NCBI GenBank assembly: GCA_005281725.1
Contig: SSBO01000003.1
Location: 953,396-1,017,395, forward strand
Reading direction: 5' to 3'
DNA: 64,000 nucleotides
DNA from: Wuchereria bancrofti
Taxonomy: Eukaryota > Nematoda > Chromadorea > Rhabditida > Onchocercidae
Shown here one piece after another: positions 35,781 to 47,751 of the stretch. A program made the position numbers and the translations under genes. How positions within the stretch are numbered: position 1 is the first letter of the stretch; every line of letters begins with the position of its first letter. The notes beneath the pieces are model-generated. The model worked only from the letters and a program-made list of their open reading frames with translations, made no database searches and was not told the DNA's origin.

Positions 35781-36408
35781 ACGGGCAAATATGTGTATGC
35801 AGTGCAATCTAATTTTTTTATTTCCTTTGGATGATTGTTTCTGTTTACTATTATTGGGCTTATTTTGATTATAATTTTAATATTATTAAAGCATCACACG
35901 AGAGCGCCCATAAATCATTCATTTTAAATATTAAGATCTCTTTTGTTTAATTTGGTTGTTGTTTCATCCGATTTCAATTGCAAATTTTTGAAAGTACACC
36001 CACATTAGTAATAATTATTTTTGGATTTTTGAATGATGCTGCATTTCCGTGTTTTTTGTTTAATTGTTTATGCAACTATGAATGCTAGTGGGAGAGGAAA
36101 TTCTTGAAATTGTCTGGAAAATATGAATGAGTTTGGGTGGGTTATCTTGTACTGTTACTACAACGATGATGATAATTCATTGAAATAAAATTCCGAGTCT
36201 ACATACTGCATCCAGTTTTATTCGCCTCGAGGGTTCTTGCTTTTTGCGGTTGTTCCAGTTTTCAAGAATTACCTCGAGACTTTGAAAATTATATCAGAAT
36301 AAGATCAAAGAATCCTTCTATGATCATTATTTTCACGTTACAGCCAGCTTCCTTTAAAAAAGTAATATAGCTTGGTGTGCAATTATAAAGCCGTTTTACG
36401 ATAGTTAG

Positions 36409-36783
36409 ATGTTGCAGAGAATATTTGGCGTAACACTTGCAGGCTGTTTTCAACAAGCTTTGCTATTTAAAGAAGTTCTTTGTGGAAGGAATCGTTTTTT
36501 GGTACCAGGACGCATTCTTTTTCATGCTTTCTCACCTGTACTGCGTCTTTTTGGCCGGTACCTGCTTTTTTTTTCCAGTCTTCGTTTTATACATTTACAT
36601 CTTCTAGTTCTCCTTGGATCTTAAAAAGCAGAAAAGATGGAAAACTGCGGAAGAATTTAGCTGATTTTAATGTTGTTGATGGTAACAACAAATTGCTCTT
36701 TTGATTTCGTTGTTGATTTCTTCTGTGCTAACATATCTGCACCAGTAGTAACGCAACTTTTAGTGACGTCTTATGATAAATAG
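36409..36783 (+). CDS. Possible small three-exon protein, 77 residues
   Basis: Exons 36409-36501 (ATG), 36579-36681 and 36746-36783 (TAG). Introns are 77 and 64 nt with good acceptors after T-rich tracts, and phases agree (0, 1). The N-terminus MLQRIFGVTLAGCFQQALLF could be a mitochondrial presequence. The second exon reads SSSSPWILKSRKDGKLRKNL. If the second intron is kept, the frame instead ends at TGA 36702-36704. It lies 630 bp downstream of ALYREF on the same strand. No family recognised; it could be an untranslated or spurious frame. Confidence 0.4.
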
Positions 36784-37030
36784 AGCTTAAAGATTCGTAG
36801 CTAAATGTTAGAAGAAAATGTTCTCTTTTATAACTATGACTTTATCATATTTAATATGCATAATTAATGCTTTAGCTAACATCAATAATATGTTTTATAG
36901 CAATAGAGGTCAATAATTATATGTGCCTTACACAACCTTCAAGCAGGATTTTTTCAACTTTTCCAAAAATTATCAAACATTGAAGTCTTCACGTTTGATT
37001 TGAAAGCACAATTTGTTTCATCCTATCTCC

Positions 37031-37060
37031 TTCTCTCTTTCTCTCTCTCTCTCTCTCTTT
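37031..37060. repeat. CT simple repeat
   Basis: A pyrimidine tract, mostly (CT)n, in the convergent intergenic region at 36784-37469. I see no gene in the rest of that region. Confidence 0.9.
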
Positions 37061-37469
37061 CTTACTTTTTGTGACAAACAATTTCAATTCAAATTTTTAT
37101 TAATCTTCATTTTTTTCCCATCGAGTTAGGTACTCTGATGTAGTGCTACAGTTTTCACTGATAAGTACGAACATGAAAGAATAATCTGAAAATAATGAAA
37201 ATTTATCGAATTAGATTGCAATGGAATCGTAAATAATTTAAACTGTCAATATAGAGCAATGATTTGTCTTAATAAGCGAGATCAATAAAGGCATACTATT
37301 GCTAATTAAGATAATTGATAAAAGATTAAAAAGAGAAAAAGGAAGCAACAAAGGATTTTTGATGGTGCAATTTGCTATTACTCAATTGTTGTTATGAAAT
37401 TAAGAAGTCAAATTTTTGTTATGTTTGTAATAGTTTTGGTAAAAAAAAGAAATTGTTAAATCTGACCTG

Positions 37470-38222
37470 TTAATCTGATTTCCATAATTTACCGAATCCA
37501 GCTCCAGCAGCAAAAAAGGATAAGATCATTAAAGGCATGAATATGCACATTAGAGTAATTGCTGGAACTGACCAGCCACATTTACCTGTTCATTTTAAAA
37601 GATAAAAAGTGATTTAAAAAAAAACTAAATGAAATGATTTATTCGTCTATCAGTGGTTGAAGTAGCAATTGTTGCTAATTTATGGACAAACTAAATCATT
37701 CAAAGAATCAAATACAAATCTTTGAGTGACCACAGTAATATCTCTAATTAATCTGACCTGTGGTCAGCAGTATTCTCTACTCATAAATCAATGTATTCAC
37801 CTGAATGAGTCTCTTTTCTATCGGCTACTTTTTCCGCTTTTTGTTCAACTGCAAATGAATTATCACCGGAAATACAAGATATAAGCAAAAATTTTTTTAA
37901 CAATTTATGTAGCATTAAAATATTTCAATCATTGAGAAATTTAACTTTTAATTTAAAATATGAATTAAGTCCTATCTTAGCTATTATCATTAGAAAATAT
38001 TTCATAAAATACGAAAGATACACATTATCATTTGAGGTATTTTGTGGCACAATGTTGATATAATAAGACTTTACGGCACAGTTTGTTGTATTCAGGCTTG
38101 AATTCATTTTTGAGAGAAATATATTAACCTATCAAATTTCTACCATTATTTTCCACTTTTTTTTCTTCAGGAGGCAATGCAATATTTTCTGCTGGACCGA
38201 TTGCTTCATATGAACTACCCAT
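37470..38222 (-). CDS. Small tail-anchored or single-pass protein; first exon shows a one-base homopolymer shift
   Basis: Exons 38145-38222 (ATG), 37801-37848 and 37470-37585 (TAA). The last exon gives a cysteine and one strong hydrophobic helix (SVPAITLMCIFMPLMILSFF) with a short tail (GKLWKSD). The middle exon is a charged phase 1-1 exon (EQKAEKVADRKETHS). The first exon starts MGSSYEAIGPAENIALPPEE, a possible N-myristoylation start. It ends in phase 0 as written, but the next exon needs phase 1. The exon contains a run of seven A on the minus strand (38158-38164), and an eighth would give the right phase. It is therefore either a sequencing error, a frameshift allele, or a wrong exon. Predicted length is about 80 residues. 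No family recognised. Confidence 0.55.
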
Positions 38223-41200
38223 TTTTTTTTTTTCTTCTTTTTATTACTTCTAAAAAACTTGAAAATTTTCGTTTCTTTCTTTTTTTTTCGAAAAACTCAA
38301 AAGTATGTTTTCTACTTTTCATAGCTTTAAAAAATTTGAAAAGCAAAGAATTAGATGAATTCATTCTGTTTCAAATTATCAAACTAGTTTTATCGATTCT
38401 TTTTTTTTTTTTGTTTCTTTTAAACTTTTAAAGATATGAATGAGCTTGTTATTATTATTATTTGAATAATAACTTTTGAAAAAGTTTTGTTTTTTTGATT
38501 GAAACTAGTGAAAACTACATCAAATTTATTTTTTTACATTCAAATTTTTTTTTTCAAAGAAAATTTAAAAAAAGAAAAAATTATATCAAATTTATTATTA
38601 ATTTCTAAATGTACACTTAAAATGAAAAAGGAAATAATGAATTTTGGTTTCAGTGAAACCGAACTGGAAATAATATAAAAACGAAAATGTGTTATCTACA
38701 ATAATTTATCCATTTTATACTTTTATTAGCAATAAAAATTTGCTTTTTTTTTATCATAAATATCTCGTGGATATGACTATTATTCATAAATATTATACAG
38801 ATTTGATGAGAAACTTTTGAGAATTTATTCAGTTTTCAATTTAATTTATTCTGATTTAATTTTATGCAGAAAAAAATAATTGTCTAACAATTTAAAAAAT
38901 TAAAATCTTTTTTTAAAAAAATTTTTTTTTTTTTTAAATCTTTAGATATTGCATTCAAAGAGGGAAAAACAAAAGTGGAAATGAGCTGCCATTTGTCATC
39001 TGATAAAAGTATCTAATGTGACTTTGACAATTTTTAATGAGTGCAAAAGTTTGAAGAAATTAATATCACTAATAAATTGTGCTACATTCTAATGAATTCT
39101 CATTTGTAAACATTTTTAAAATTAGATAGTTTTAATAGATTTAACTAAATTGATATTATACTTCCTCTTCAATTTATGTTTTTTGTTGATTTTTTCTTGT
39201 CAAATTTAATTTCATTATTAGCATTATATCCAAAAATCATTTGAAGATGTCAGTTAAATTAAACTTGACAAAACTAAGCAATTTAAATGTTCCCAAATAT
39301 GTTTGTCACACCATGAGATGTCAAATTAATGAAATGTGTCACATGTCATACAAGTTTTTCAAAATTAGTAGCTGCATAACATGATCAAGACTTTCGAACA
39401 GTACCTAATGAACAGTATAAAATTCAATTTTGAAGAGAAATAGAAATTGAAGAAAATTTGAAATATTGAAAATTGTGAAAGTTTACTAATCAATAGCCAC
39501 ATAGCTGCAACTTTTGTAGTAATTTTTAATTTTGTTTTGCATAAAATGAAAATACATTTGCAACTGTATTAAGGGAAGTACACAAAAAAACCATATAATC
39601 AATTCATTTATCAGTTTAGATTCAAAGTCTAAGAGAATTCATTGAAAATTTCATGCTTCAATCAATTTGAACATTTTACACGGTAATGAGAAAACAAATA
39701 GATTCCAGAAAAGGAAGAGGGAGAAAGGAAGAGAGAGAGAGAAATTGAATCATAGATGTCGAAAGAAAGATCATCTCATTTCACGGATAAAATGTGTAAT
39801 TCCTGAAGAAGGAAGTATGGAAAGACATATTAATTATTTGATTGATGATAAGGAATCGGAAAAATACAAGAATGAATTTAGTTATCTGAATAATATAAAT
39901 TCTCGTCCTGGATATTTCAGAAATTCAAAATATCGCTGATAAGAAATTTAATTTTGTAATGAAATTGCACGGCAATCGTCTGTTTTAGTAGGGTTCAATT
40001 TAACTTCATCAGGTTTATTACTTTTGCAATAATTTCATTGTAGTAATCGGAAATAAATTTGGATTATTTCATTTTCAATTATATTCCATAATTTAGATTA
40101 ATATATTAATCATCTTTTATTGATAAAATATCTAATAATAATATGTTTCCATTTTAGCATAGATACTTCAAAAAGAAAAGTAATTGTAAATAGTGATGCT
40201 AATTTTATTTTAATGTTTGGTAATTTTTTTTCGCTTCAATCTCTTTTAGATGAAAATTCTTCTAAATATATTTACTAGTAATTGTCATTAAAGTAAAGGC
40301 TTAATTAAAGGTTTAATTTATTGTCACAGAGATGATATTTTGTTATCACTCTTTTTGTACAGAGTTATCAGTTCACAATTCTATCATAACTGAAAACATT
40401 TGCGCTTAATTACGGACAAAATATATAGAAAAGAAAATAGATGAAATTGAATTCATTTTAATCAATTTTTAAGTGAGATTAAGTAATTCTGAAAATGAAA
40501 TGAATTTTAAAATTAAAAAACAGAAATGAGAAGAAATGACTAGTTGGAATAAATAAACTGCTATGGACTGATGACAATCTAATGAGAAGCTCTTATATCA
40601 ACTAAAGGTACTGATATTATCAGTTACAGTAGTAAGCTAGAAATTGGTCATTTTTTTTTTTTGTCACCAAAGGATCAATCACCAAAGACCGTTTAATAAT
40701 GGAAATGTTCGTAGCGAAAAAAGTTTGAAAAACTTTGAACTCACTTATGAAATACAGAATTCTTATTGAGGTATCATCCATTGTGAATTTTTTCATTAAT
40801 TCATTGAGTTTTTTTGTTTGCTAACTGAAGCAGCAAAAATGAAATTTCGAAAAAAATAGAATTTCAAATGAAGAAATCAACCAAACGATGGTTTTTATCA
40901 TTTTTTGAAAATTTATTTGAAAATGCAATTTCAAAATTAGAAGAATTTTTTGTGAAATAAAAGTATGTAGCTATATATGTTGTTGTATTATATAACAACA
41001 GCTAAAGAATTTTTATCTGCAAAATTTCCACTAAAATTTTCAAAATTTTTTGATGGAAAACTTTAGAGGGAGAAAGAGAAAAAGGGAGAGGTAGAGAGAG
41101 AGAGAGAGAGAGAGAAGAAAGAGAGTGATAGAAATGTATCCGATAGGTGAAAATAGTACCGATGCGATGAAATTGAGGAAATAATCACAGAGGAAGTGAA

Positions 41201-41518
41201 ACTTGTATAGTTTTGGTATAATATCATTATTCTTTCTTAAAAAGAAACATTTTTCAAATTATAAACACAAATAGGCCGAGGTAAGGCGAGGGGAAAAGGA
41301 AAAGGCAGGTCAACTACCCTGCGGGCAACCTTACTCCTCTTCATCCTCTATCCAACCTCGCCGAAATAGTTCCACGGTCAGTTTCAGATTGACACTAAAC
41401 TTTTCATATAAAGGGAGCTATCGATAAAGAGATATTGTGAAGCAGCTGCAATATCACCGCCTACCTACCTACCTACCTACCTACCTATCTACCTACCTAC
41501 CTACCTATCCGTTCCTTT
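38223..41518. other. Intergenic region upstream of the cuticlin gene
   Basis: AT-rich with long A and T tracts. A plus-strand frame without ATG at 39667-39939 is charged (KRKREKGREREKL, YLIDDKESEKYKNEF) but spans a GA-rich tract and has no clear splice sites, so I do not call it. A GA tract lies at 41077-41125. A GC-richer patch at 41275-41400 and (CTAC)n at 41461-41509 directly precede the cuticlin ATG and probably belong to its promoter or 5' leader. Confidence 0.5.
41461..41509. repeat. (CTAC)n microsatellite just upstream of the cuticlin start
   Basis: About twelve CTAC units, two of them CTAT, ending ten bases before the ATG at 41519. Confidence 0.95.
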
Positions 41519-44500
41519 ATGGCAAAATTCCCACTCTCGAATTGCTTACTTTTAATTTTACTAATATTGGTACTTGCTGATCGAATTAATGCTATTCCAA
41601 TCGATAATGCTGTTGAAGGTGAACCTGAAATTGAATGTGGTCCAGCATCAGTTACTGTTAATTTCAATACAAGGAATTTATTTGAAGGTATTTCTTTTTA
41701 AATCAAAAAATTTGCTGTAATTCAAAATTTATTGTAAAAAAATTTATTGCAATTGTAACATAGACTAGTTGTTTCGATGCTTTCATTTTCCTGTTTTTAA
41801 AATAACTTTATATTTTTTATAGTTCCCATTTTCCACTTATCTCTTTTCCTGATGTCTGCAATAAGCCTAAGAATTTAAATATGAATAAATGAGCTATCTA
41901 AATCTGATCAAATTGATACAAAAAGTTCATCAAGAGTTATTTATTTGTTGACTTAAAAGTCATAAAATAATTTTAAAAACTGCTTGGAATTATCAAAAAT
42001 GAAATAAAAATAACAAAATAATCAATTGATTCGGTTTCTATTCAATAAAGTTGAAACCCAATCGGATGAGATTTGCTAATTTCTTTGGTTCTTCTTGAAT
42101 TTAAATTAGCAGATTTCATCAAAATTCAAGTCCGTGAATATACAAAGAAATTGAATAATTAATAACAGTGATATTTTCATACCTTTGAAGAATTTGATAT
42201 TTCATTTCATTTCATTTCATTTCACTTTTCACTTTTCACTTTTATATGCACTTGAAAATGTTCCTCGCTGTAATGTAATTTGAAGAGCACGGCATTATCC
42301 AAGATTTTCTTTTCAAAGTTATGAAAATTCATTATTTCATTCTTATTAAAAAAATTTTTTTTTTTTCTGTTCATAAAGATAATTTGAAATTGTTTTTAAT
42401 AACGATACACATTAACAATGATTCAATCATATTATTCAGGACATGTTTATGTGAAAGGCTTATACAATGAGCAAGATTGTCGATCAGATGCAGGTGGTCG
42501 TCAGGTAGTAGGAATTGAAATTCTCTTTGATACATGTAATATGGCACGGACAAGATCGTTAAATCCACGTGGTGTCTTTGTGACAGCCACTGTAGTCATC
42601 TCATTTCATCCATTATTCATTACTAAAATTGATCGTGCTTATCGTATTCAATGCTTTTATGTGGAAACTGATCAAACAGTGAGTACTCAAATTGAAGTTT
42701 CTAAAATGACTACTATTTTCCAGACTCAAATGATTCAAATGCCAATTTGCCGATATGAGGTCATTTATTGATTTGTTCATTCATATAACCATAATTATAA
42801 TCATAAAGAGGTCAAATCAGAAAGAAGAAAGAAGAATTGATACATTGTTATCATTGTTTCATTCTTAACTGTAGTATATATATGAGTATTTGAAGTGAAG
42901 AAGGACACAAACAACTGTTTTTAGTTTTAAAAAAAATTGTTTAACAACATATTTGAAATTTTATGAGTTTTCACTTTTAGCATCTTGATCAAATAATTAA
43001 TGCTTATCAAATTATATTTGTTTGTTATTATATTCCATTGATTTCTCAATTTTAGCTACTTGATAATAGTCCAACAGGTGAACCGGTTCAATTCGCTGTC
43101 ATTGGTCAACCAATTTATCATAGATGGACATGTGATTCAGAAGCTGTTGATACATTTTGCGCATTGGTACATTCATGTTTTGTTGATGATGGTAATGGTG
43201 ATACGGTGCAAATTTTAAATGAAGAAGGCTGTGCTTTAGATAAATATTTACTAAATAACTTAGAATATCCAACTGATTTAATGGCTGGACAAGAAGCACA
43301 CGTATATATGTATGCCGATCGATCGCAACTTTCTTATCAATGTCAAATAACAATTACAATCAAAGAGCCAAATACTGATTGTGAGCGACCGGTATGTTCA
43401 GAACCGGAAGGATTCGGTGCAATTCAGCAAAATAACAGGATAAATCGTGAAACAGTAATTCCATTAGTGACACCTGCATCACATATTAGATTATTGAAAA
43501 AAAGAGCTGCTGATTACGATACTACAGTAGATGTCAGGACTGATATTAATACATTGGACATTATCGATGAGGTTAGTTAAGTTTTTTTTTTTGAAATTTA
43601 ATTTGAGTAAAATGTGAATATATCTTTGATAATTAGCAATTAGCAAATTCTTCATTATGTTCTTAGTTTTAATTAGCAATTAGCAAATTCTTCATTATGT
43701 TCTTAGTTTTTTTTCTTTTTATTATAAAATCTTCTTTTTTTTTTTATTAGAAAATGCATTTACACTTTCATACAGTATTTATAGTTTCTAATTTAAGCTT
43801 CTGAATTAAAATCATTTGCTCCGACTATCGATCATTTCCACAAAATGCATTTTAAATACTTCTCCCTACATTTAAATGACAAAAAAAAAATTTCTTTTCT
43901 TTGATTTAATTAGTTTGATTCAATAACATTAAAATTTTCCATTGAAATTTCGAAACTAATTTGGAAAAAAAAAAGTACAGTATGAAACTATTCTGTAATG
44001 TTTATACCATCAACAAACCATTGTTAAGTATTCTAGTAGCGTCAAATGAAATGATACCTTGAGTCAATTGCGCCTACTCAATAGTGCATTTGCAACGCAG
44101 CATTATGTGCTATGCAGAATTTTAAGACAATTGGTATTCTCTACAAATATAAAAATGTACTATATTTTAACTTAAACATTATATCGAAATGAATCAAAAT
44201 TCTTTCACTTTTACTTAATAATTGAGATTACAAGAAAAAACTGAAATTTTTTTCTTTTCTTTTCAAGGCATAGAATTTTTGCAAAATATGAATTACTCAA
44301 GAACAAAACTGTAAATTTACTTTTAACTTCTTATACTATAATGCTAACATGTAAAGAAATATCATTCACTCATTGTGAAATTCATTTTTATCTAAGATCT
44401 GTCCGTGACTCTTAACTTTAAAAGACTTTGATAAATTTTTACTTAGATCTGTCCGTGACTCTTAACTTTAAAAGACTTTGATAAATTTTTATTTAGATCA

Positions 44501-44901
44501 GTCCGTGACACTTAACTTTAAAAGACCTTGATAAATTTTTACTTAGATCTGTCCGTGACTCTTAAATTTAAAAGACCTTAATGAATTTTTACTTCCTTTC
44601 TCTCAGTTTATAGTTTGAAAATATTTCATGCATAAATTGAATATGCTAATATGCAAGTTTATTTCTAATATTATGAATTTGCAAACTTCATTTTTAAGCA
44701 AAGTTACAGAAAACAATACTACCAGAAGATTTGCGGTATCGGAAACGATTAGACATATATGGAAATGTTGTGATCGATAACGATGTTCGTATTGCTGTGT
44801 GTATCTCACCTGTAGCATTTTGTTTACTTATTTCAATTAGTGCACTAATAATGGCTGCATTCATCGTATATGTTTTCTACTTTCGTAAACAAAAATTATG
44901 A
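41519..44901 (+). CDS. cut-1: CUT-1-like cuticlin (ZP-domain cuticle protein)
   Basis: Four exons, phases 1, 0, 0: 41519-41687, 42440-42759, 43056-43571 and 44704-44901 (TGA), giving 400 residues. It has a signal peptide (LLLILLILVLADRINA), then the ZP domain opening EGEPEIECGPASVTVNF, followed by HVYVKGLYNEQDCRSDAGGR, ARTRSLNPRGVFV, FHPLFITKIDRAYRIQCFY, HSCFVDDGNGDTVQIL and NNLEYPTDLMAGQEAHVYMY. All are near-identical to nematode CUT-1. Two basic cleavage candidates follow: LLKKRAAD, and RYRKR in the last exon. The C-terminus is a transmembrane helix (LLISISALIMAAFIVYVFYF) with a short basic tail. Cuticlins are exported by seam or hypodermal cells, cleaved, and cross-linked into the insoluble cuticle layer. 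Assignment to the CUT-1 group is firm; the exact paralogue is not. Confidence 0.92.
43631..43710. repeat. 40-bp tandem duplication in cuticlin intron 3
   Basis: Two perfect adjacent copies of a 40-bp unit containing AATTAGCAATTAGCAAATTC. Confidence 0.95.
44395..44594. repeat. 50-bp tandem array, 4 copies, in cuticlin intron 3
   Basis: Units begin AGATCTGTCCGTGACTCTTA at 44395, 44445, 44495 and 44545. The third and fourth copies carry a few substitutions. The array ends about 110 bp before exon 4. Confidence 0.95.
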
Positions 44902-47751
44902 ACATTTTTGTTTACGAAATGTTGCATTGATAGGTACCGGTAATTTCAGGTGTATCCATGGCAGGTTAACATGAGAGTTGTTTTGTTTTTTTAATTGGAA
45001 TTACTCGAACATAATTATGCGGTCCTTTTGATTACTATTTTACCAGGATACTGATAATGGCGTTACTATCTTATCATTGTGCAATATATTCATTTTAGTC
45101 TTTTACTTTCATCTTTAACTTTTATCTTCTTTCTCAGTGAATAATCAATAAATTGAAATTAGCATATATTTTGAAAAGTATTAGCAGTATTTTCAATGCT
45201 ACGATTTAATAAATTAATGTTAGTCATAAATGTATTTCCTTTGTCTTATCTTATCTTATCTTATTAGTGTCAGATTAGTTTCATCTCATTTTGTTGCAAA
45301 TAGATTTGGAATGAAGATTTTTTTTTTATTCCAAAAATTTCAAATTTTCATTCAGAAAAAATTTAATTAATTATGATTGCTACATGTATATACATAAAAA
45401 GTAATAAAAGATTAGTGAATTTGGAAGAATTCATTTCGACGATAACTTTACGGTGTTCCAAGCGGAAACAAAATTACGGGATGGATTAGAGGTGATAGAT
45501 GATAAGAATTGAAAAAAGAGGAGTGAAAATGAAATTGTGCTAATCATCGATCATCTCCTGGACATCTAATTAATTTTGACACAATAATTAGACAAACCGA
45601 AATAGATAGACTGGCTTTTGCTACTACTACTACTACTTTTAATTGTAGATCGGTGGTTTCATTGTTTTAAAATGAAATCTGAATTGGGATGAATCGCTTA
45701 GATATCATTGAATATCTTTGCGTATGAAAGTATTCATTCATCTTTGAACTTTCCTTTAATCTTTTCATCCATTCCACTTTCTAATCAAATTTTTCCTATC
45801 GAAAATATTACTATTATTATTATCGTTAACAGAGAAAATATATGTCAATGAAAATAACATTTTGAAATTTTCGTTTTCAATTGCTTAGCTTCCGAAAATA
45901 AACCGGTTTTTAAAGTTCTTATTGGAAAAAATATGAACTGGTGAAAGTTTATGAAGTGATTAACCTTCTAATTATTTGACACTAAACAGTCATTATTGTC
46001 GTTGTCCTTGAAATGAATTAATTCATAACAATGTAAATGTAAATTTTTGACTGACAGAACGATCTCAAATACTTCATTGTAGTCATTTGCTAGTAATAAA
46101 ATGATTTAATTTTAGTTTAAATGATTAAGAAATAAAAAAGAGCGTGATAAATGAAAACAATAGCATAAAAAAATGAAATGAAATGTAAGAGAATCAGTGT
46201 AATTTAACTACAATTGTTTAATTGTTAAAAAAAAAAAAAAATTTCAAGCCTGAATTTCTATCGATAAGTTAAAATTTTGTTCTCTTTATAGAGAGCAGCA
46301 GTGTGGATAAAAATCGTATTCACTGCCTGAAAATAATATCTTTAATTTTATTTTTATCGGTTACTCATATATTCAATTTCAAATTTAGGTGTTCAATTTG
46401 AAAAGTGATAAAAAAGTTGCAAATTCCATTGTTTGGATTTTAAACAACATTTTTTTTTTTTGATTTATTGATAAAAGATAAAAGACTTTTGATAATCGCA
46501 ACAATGAACAAAATTTAAATCTCTGTAAACTGTAAATTGTTTAATTAAATATTTATTGCCTTACATTTAGTGTCTCAAATATTTATTTGCGGTTAATATG
46601 AATATTAATTTTATTACCTTATAACATTTTTGTTTGCGCTGTTGCGCAAAAGATTATAATTATAAATATTTTTTTTTAAACTTACAGCACTTCTCTAAAT
46701 CACAATACAAAATAATGTGCTCAAGAATTGCATGAAAATTTACCTAGATCTTTGTAAATTGTTTAATCAAGAATTTACATCCAAAAATATGCAAACTTTG
46801 AAATTGAAAATTTACTTAGATCTCTGTAAATTGTTTAATCAACAATTTACATCCAGAATTTAAGAATTTACATCCAAAAATATGCAAACTTTGAAATTGA
46901 AAATTTACTTAGATCTCTGTAAATTGTTTAATCAAGAATTTACATCCAAAAATATGCAAACTTCGAAATTATTTTAAATGGCTAATATTTTTTGTTAAAA
47001 TTATATCAAACTCTTTGTCTTTTAAATTTAAAATTTATTGGCCGAAAAATGCTTAAAGCCTCGAATATATCTCTCTTTTCAATTGTGTTTTTTTTTTAAC
47101 ATTCCGGGAATTTTCTCAAAGTTTTACGTAAGCGCATGATGAATTAGAATAATAATTTATTTTAAATTAATAGACTTAAAATATGATTCAAAATAAGAGG
47201 AAAATATTTTAAATGCATAATATTTTTTGTTAATTGTTGAAGCTTGAATTAGAGTTTTGATATGAGATTTCAGCAAAGCATTTATAAATGCATTATGTAC
47301 TCCTCAAATTAATAATCTCTCACATTCAGGTTAATTTTCATCAAAATCTCCATCCATTATTTAAATTTATAAGTTGACAAGTCTTTCTTCAAAAGTAAAA
47401 TTTATTATTCACAATGAAATATTGAGCAGTTTAAAACAGTGGAATTTTGTTACAACAAATAGAAATAATAATAATAATAATGAATGAATGAATGAAAACA
47501 ACTTTGAGAGAAAATCAGGAAAATTTCTGGAGGGAAACAATCTTTTCTTCCTGCAATGGAAAATAAAATATTCAAATTTGTTTATATACAAAATGAGAAA
47601 ATGTCATTTTAATATTCCGAAAATGGCGGAGGAAGAAGGAATTGATAAGGTAAAATTAAAGCCTAAATTAGAATTCTGATATGAGATTTCAATAAAGAAT
47701 GTACAAATAGATTGTGTATTCTATAGTTCAAGATTTCTTTTTTTTTTTTTT
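44902..47751. other. Convergent intergenic region with a diverged tandem repeat
   Basis: No gene seen between the cuticlin 3' end and the EF-hand gene 3' end. About three copies of a 70-87-bp unit (TTTACTTAGATCTCTGTAAA ... ATGCAAACTTTGAAATT) lie at about 46737-46972. Confidence 0.5.

Noticed and set aside
39667..39939. 90-codon plus-strand frame, charged, in the cuticlin upstream region
   Set aside because: It starts at TTG, not ATG, crosses a GA-rich tract, and I could not find splice sites that connect it to anything. It could still be an exon fragment.
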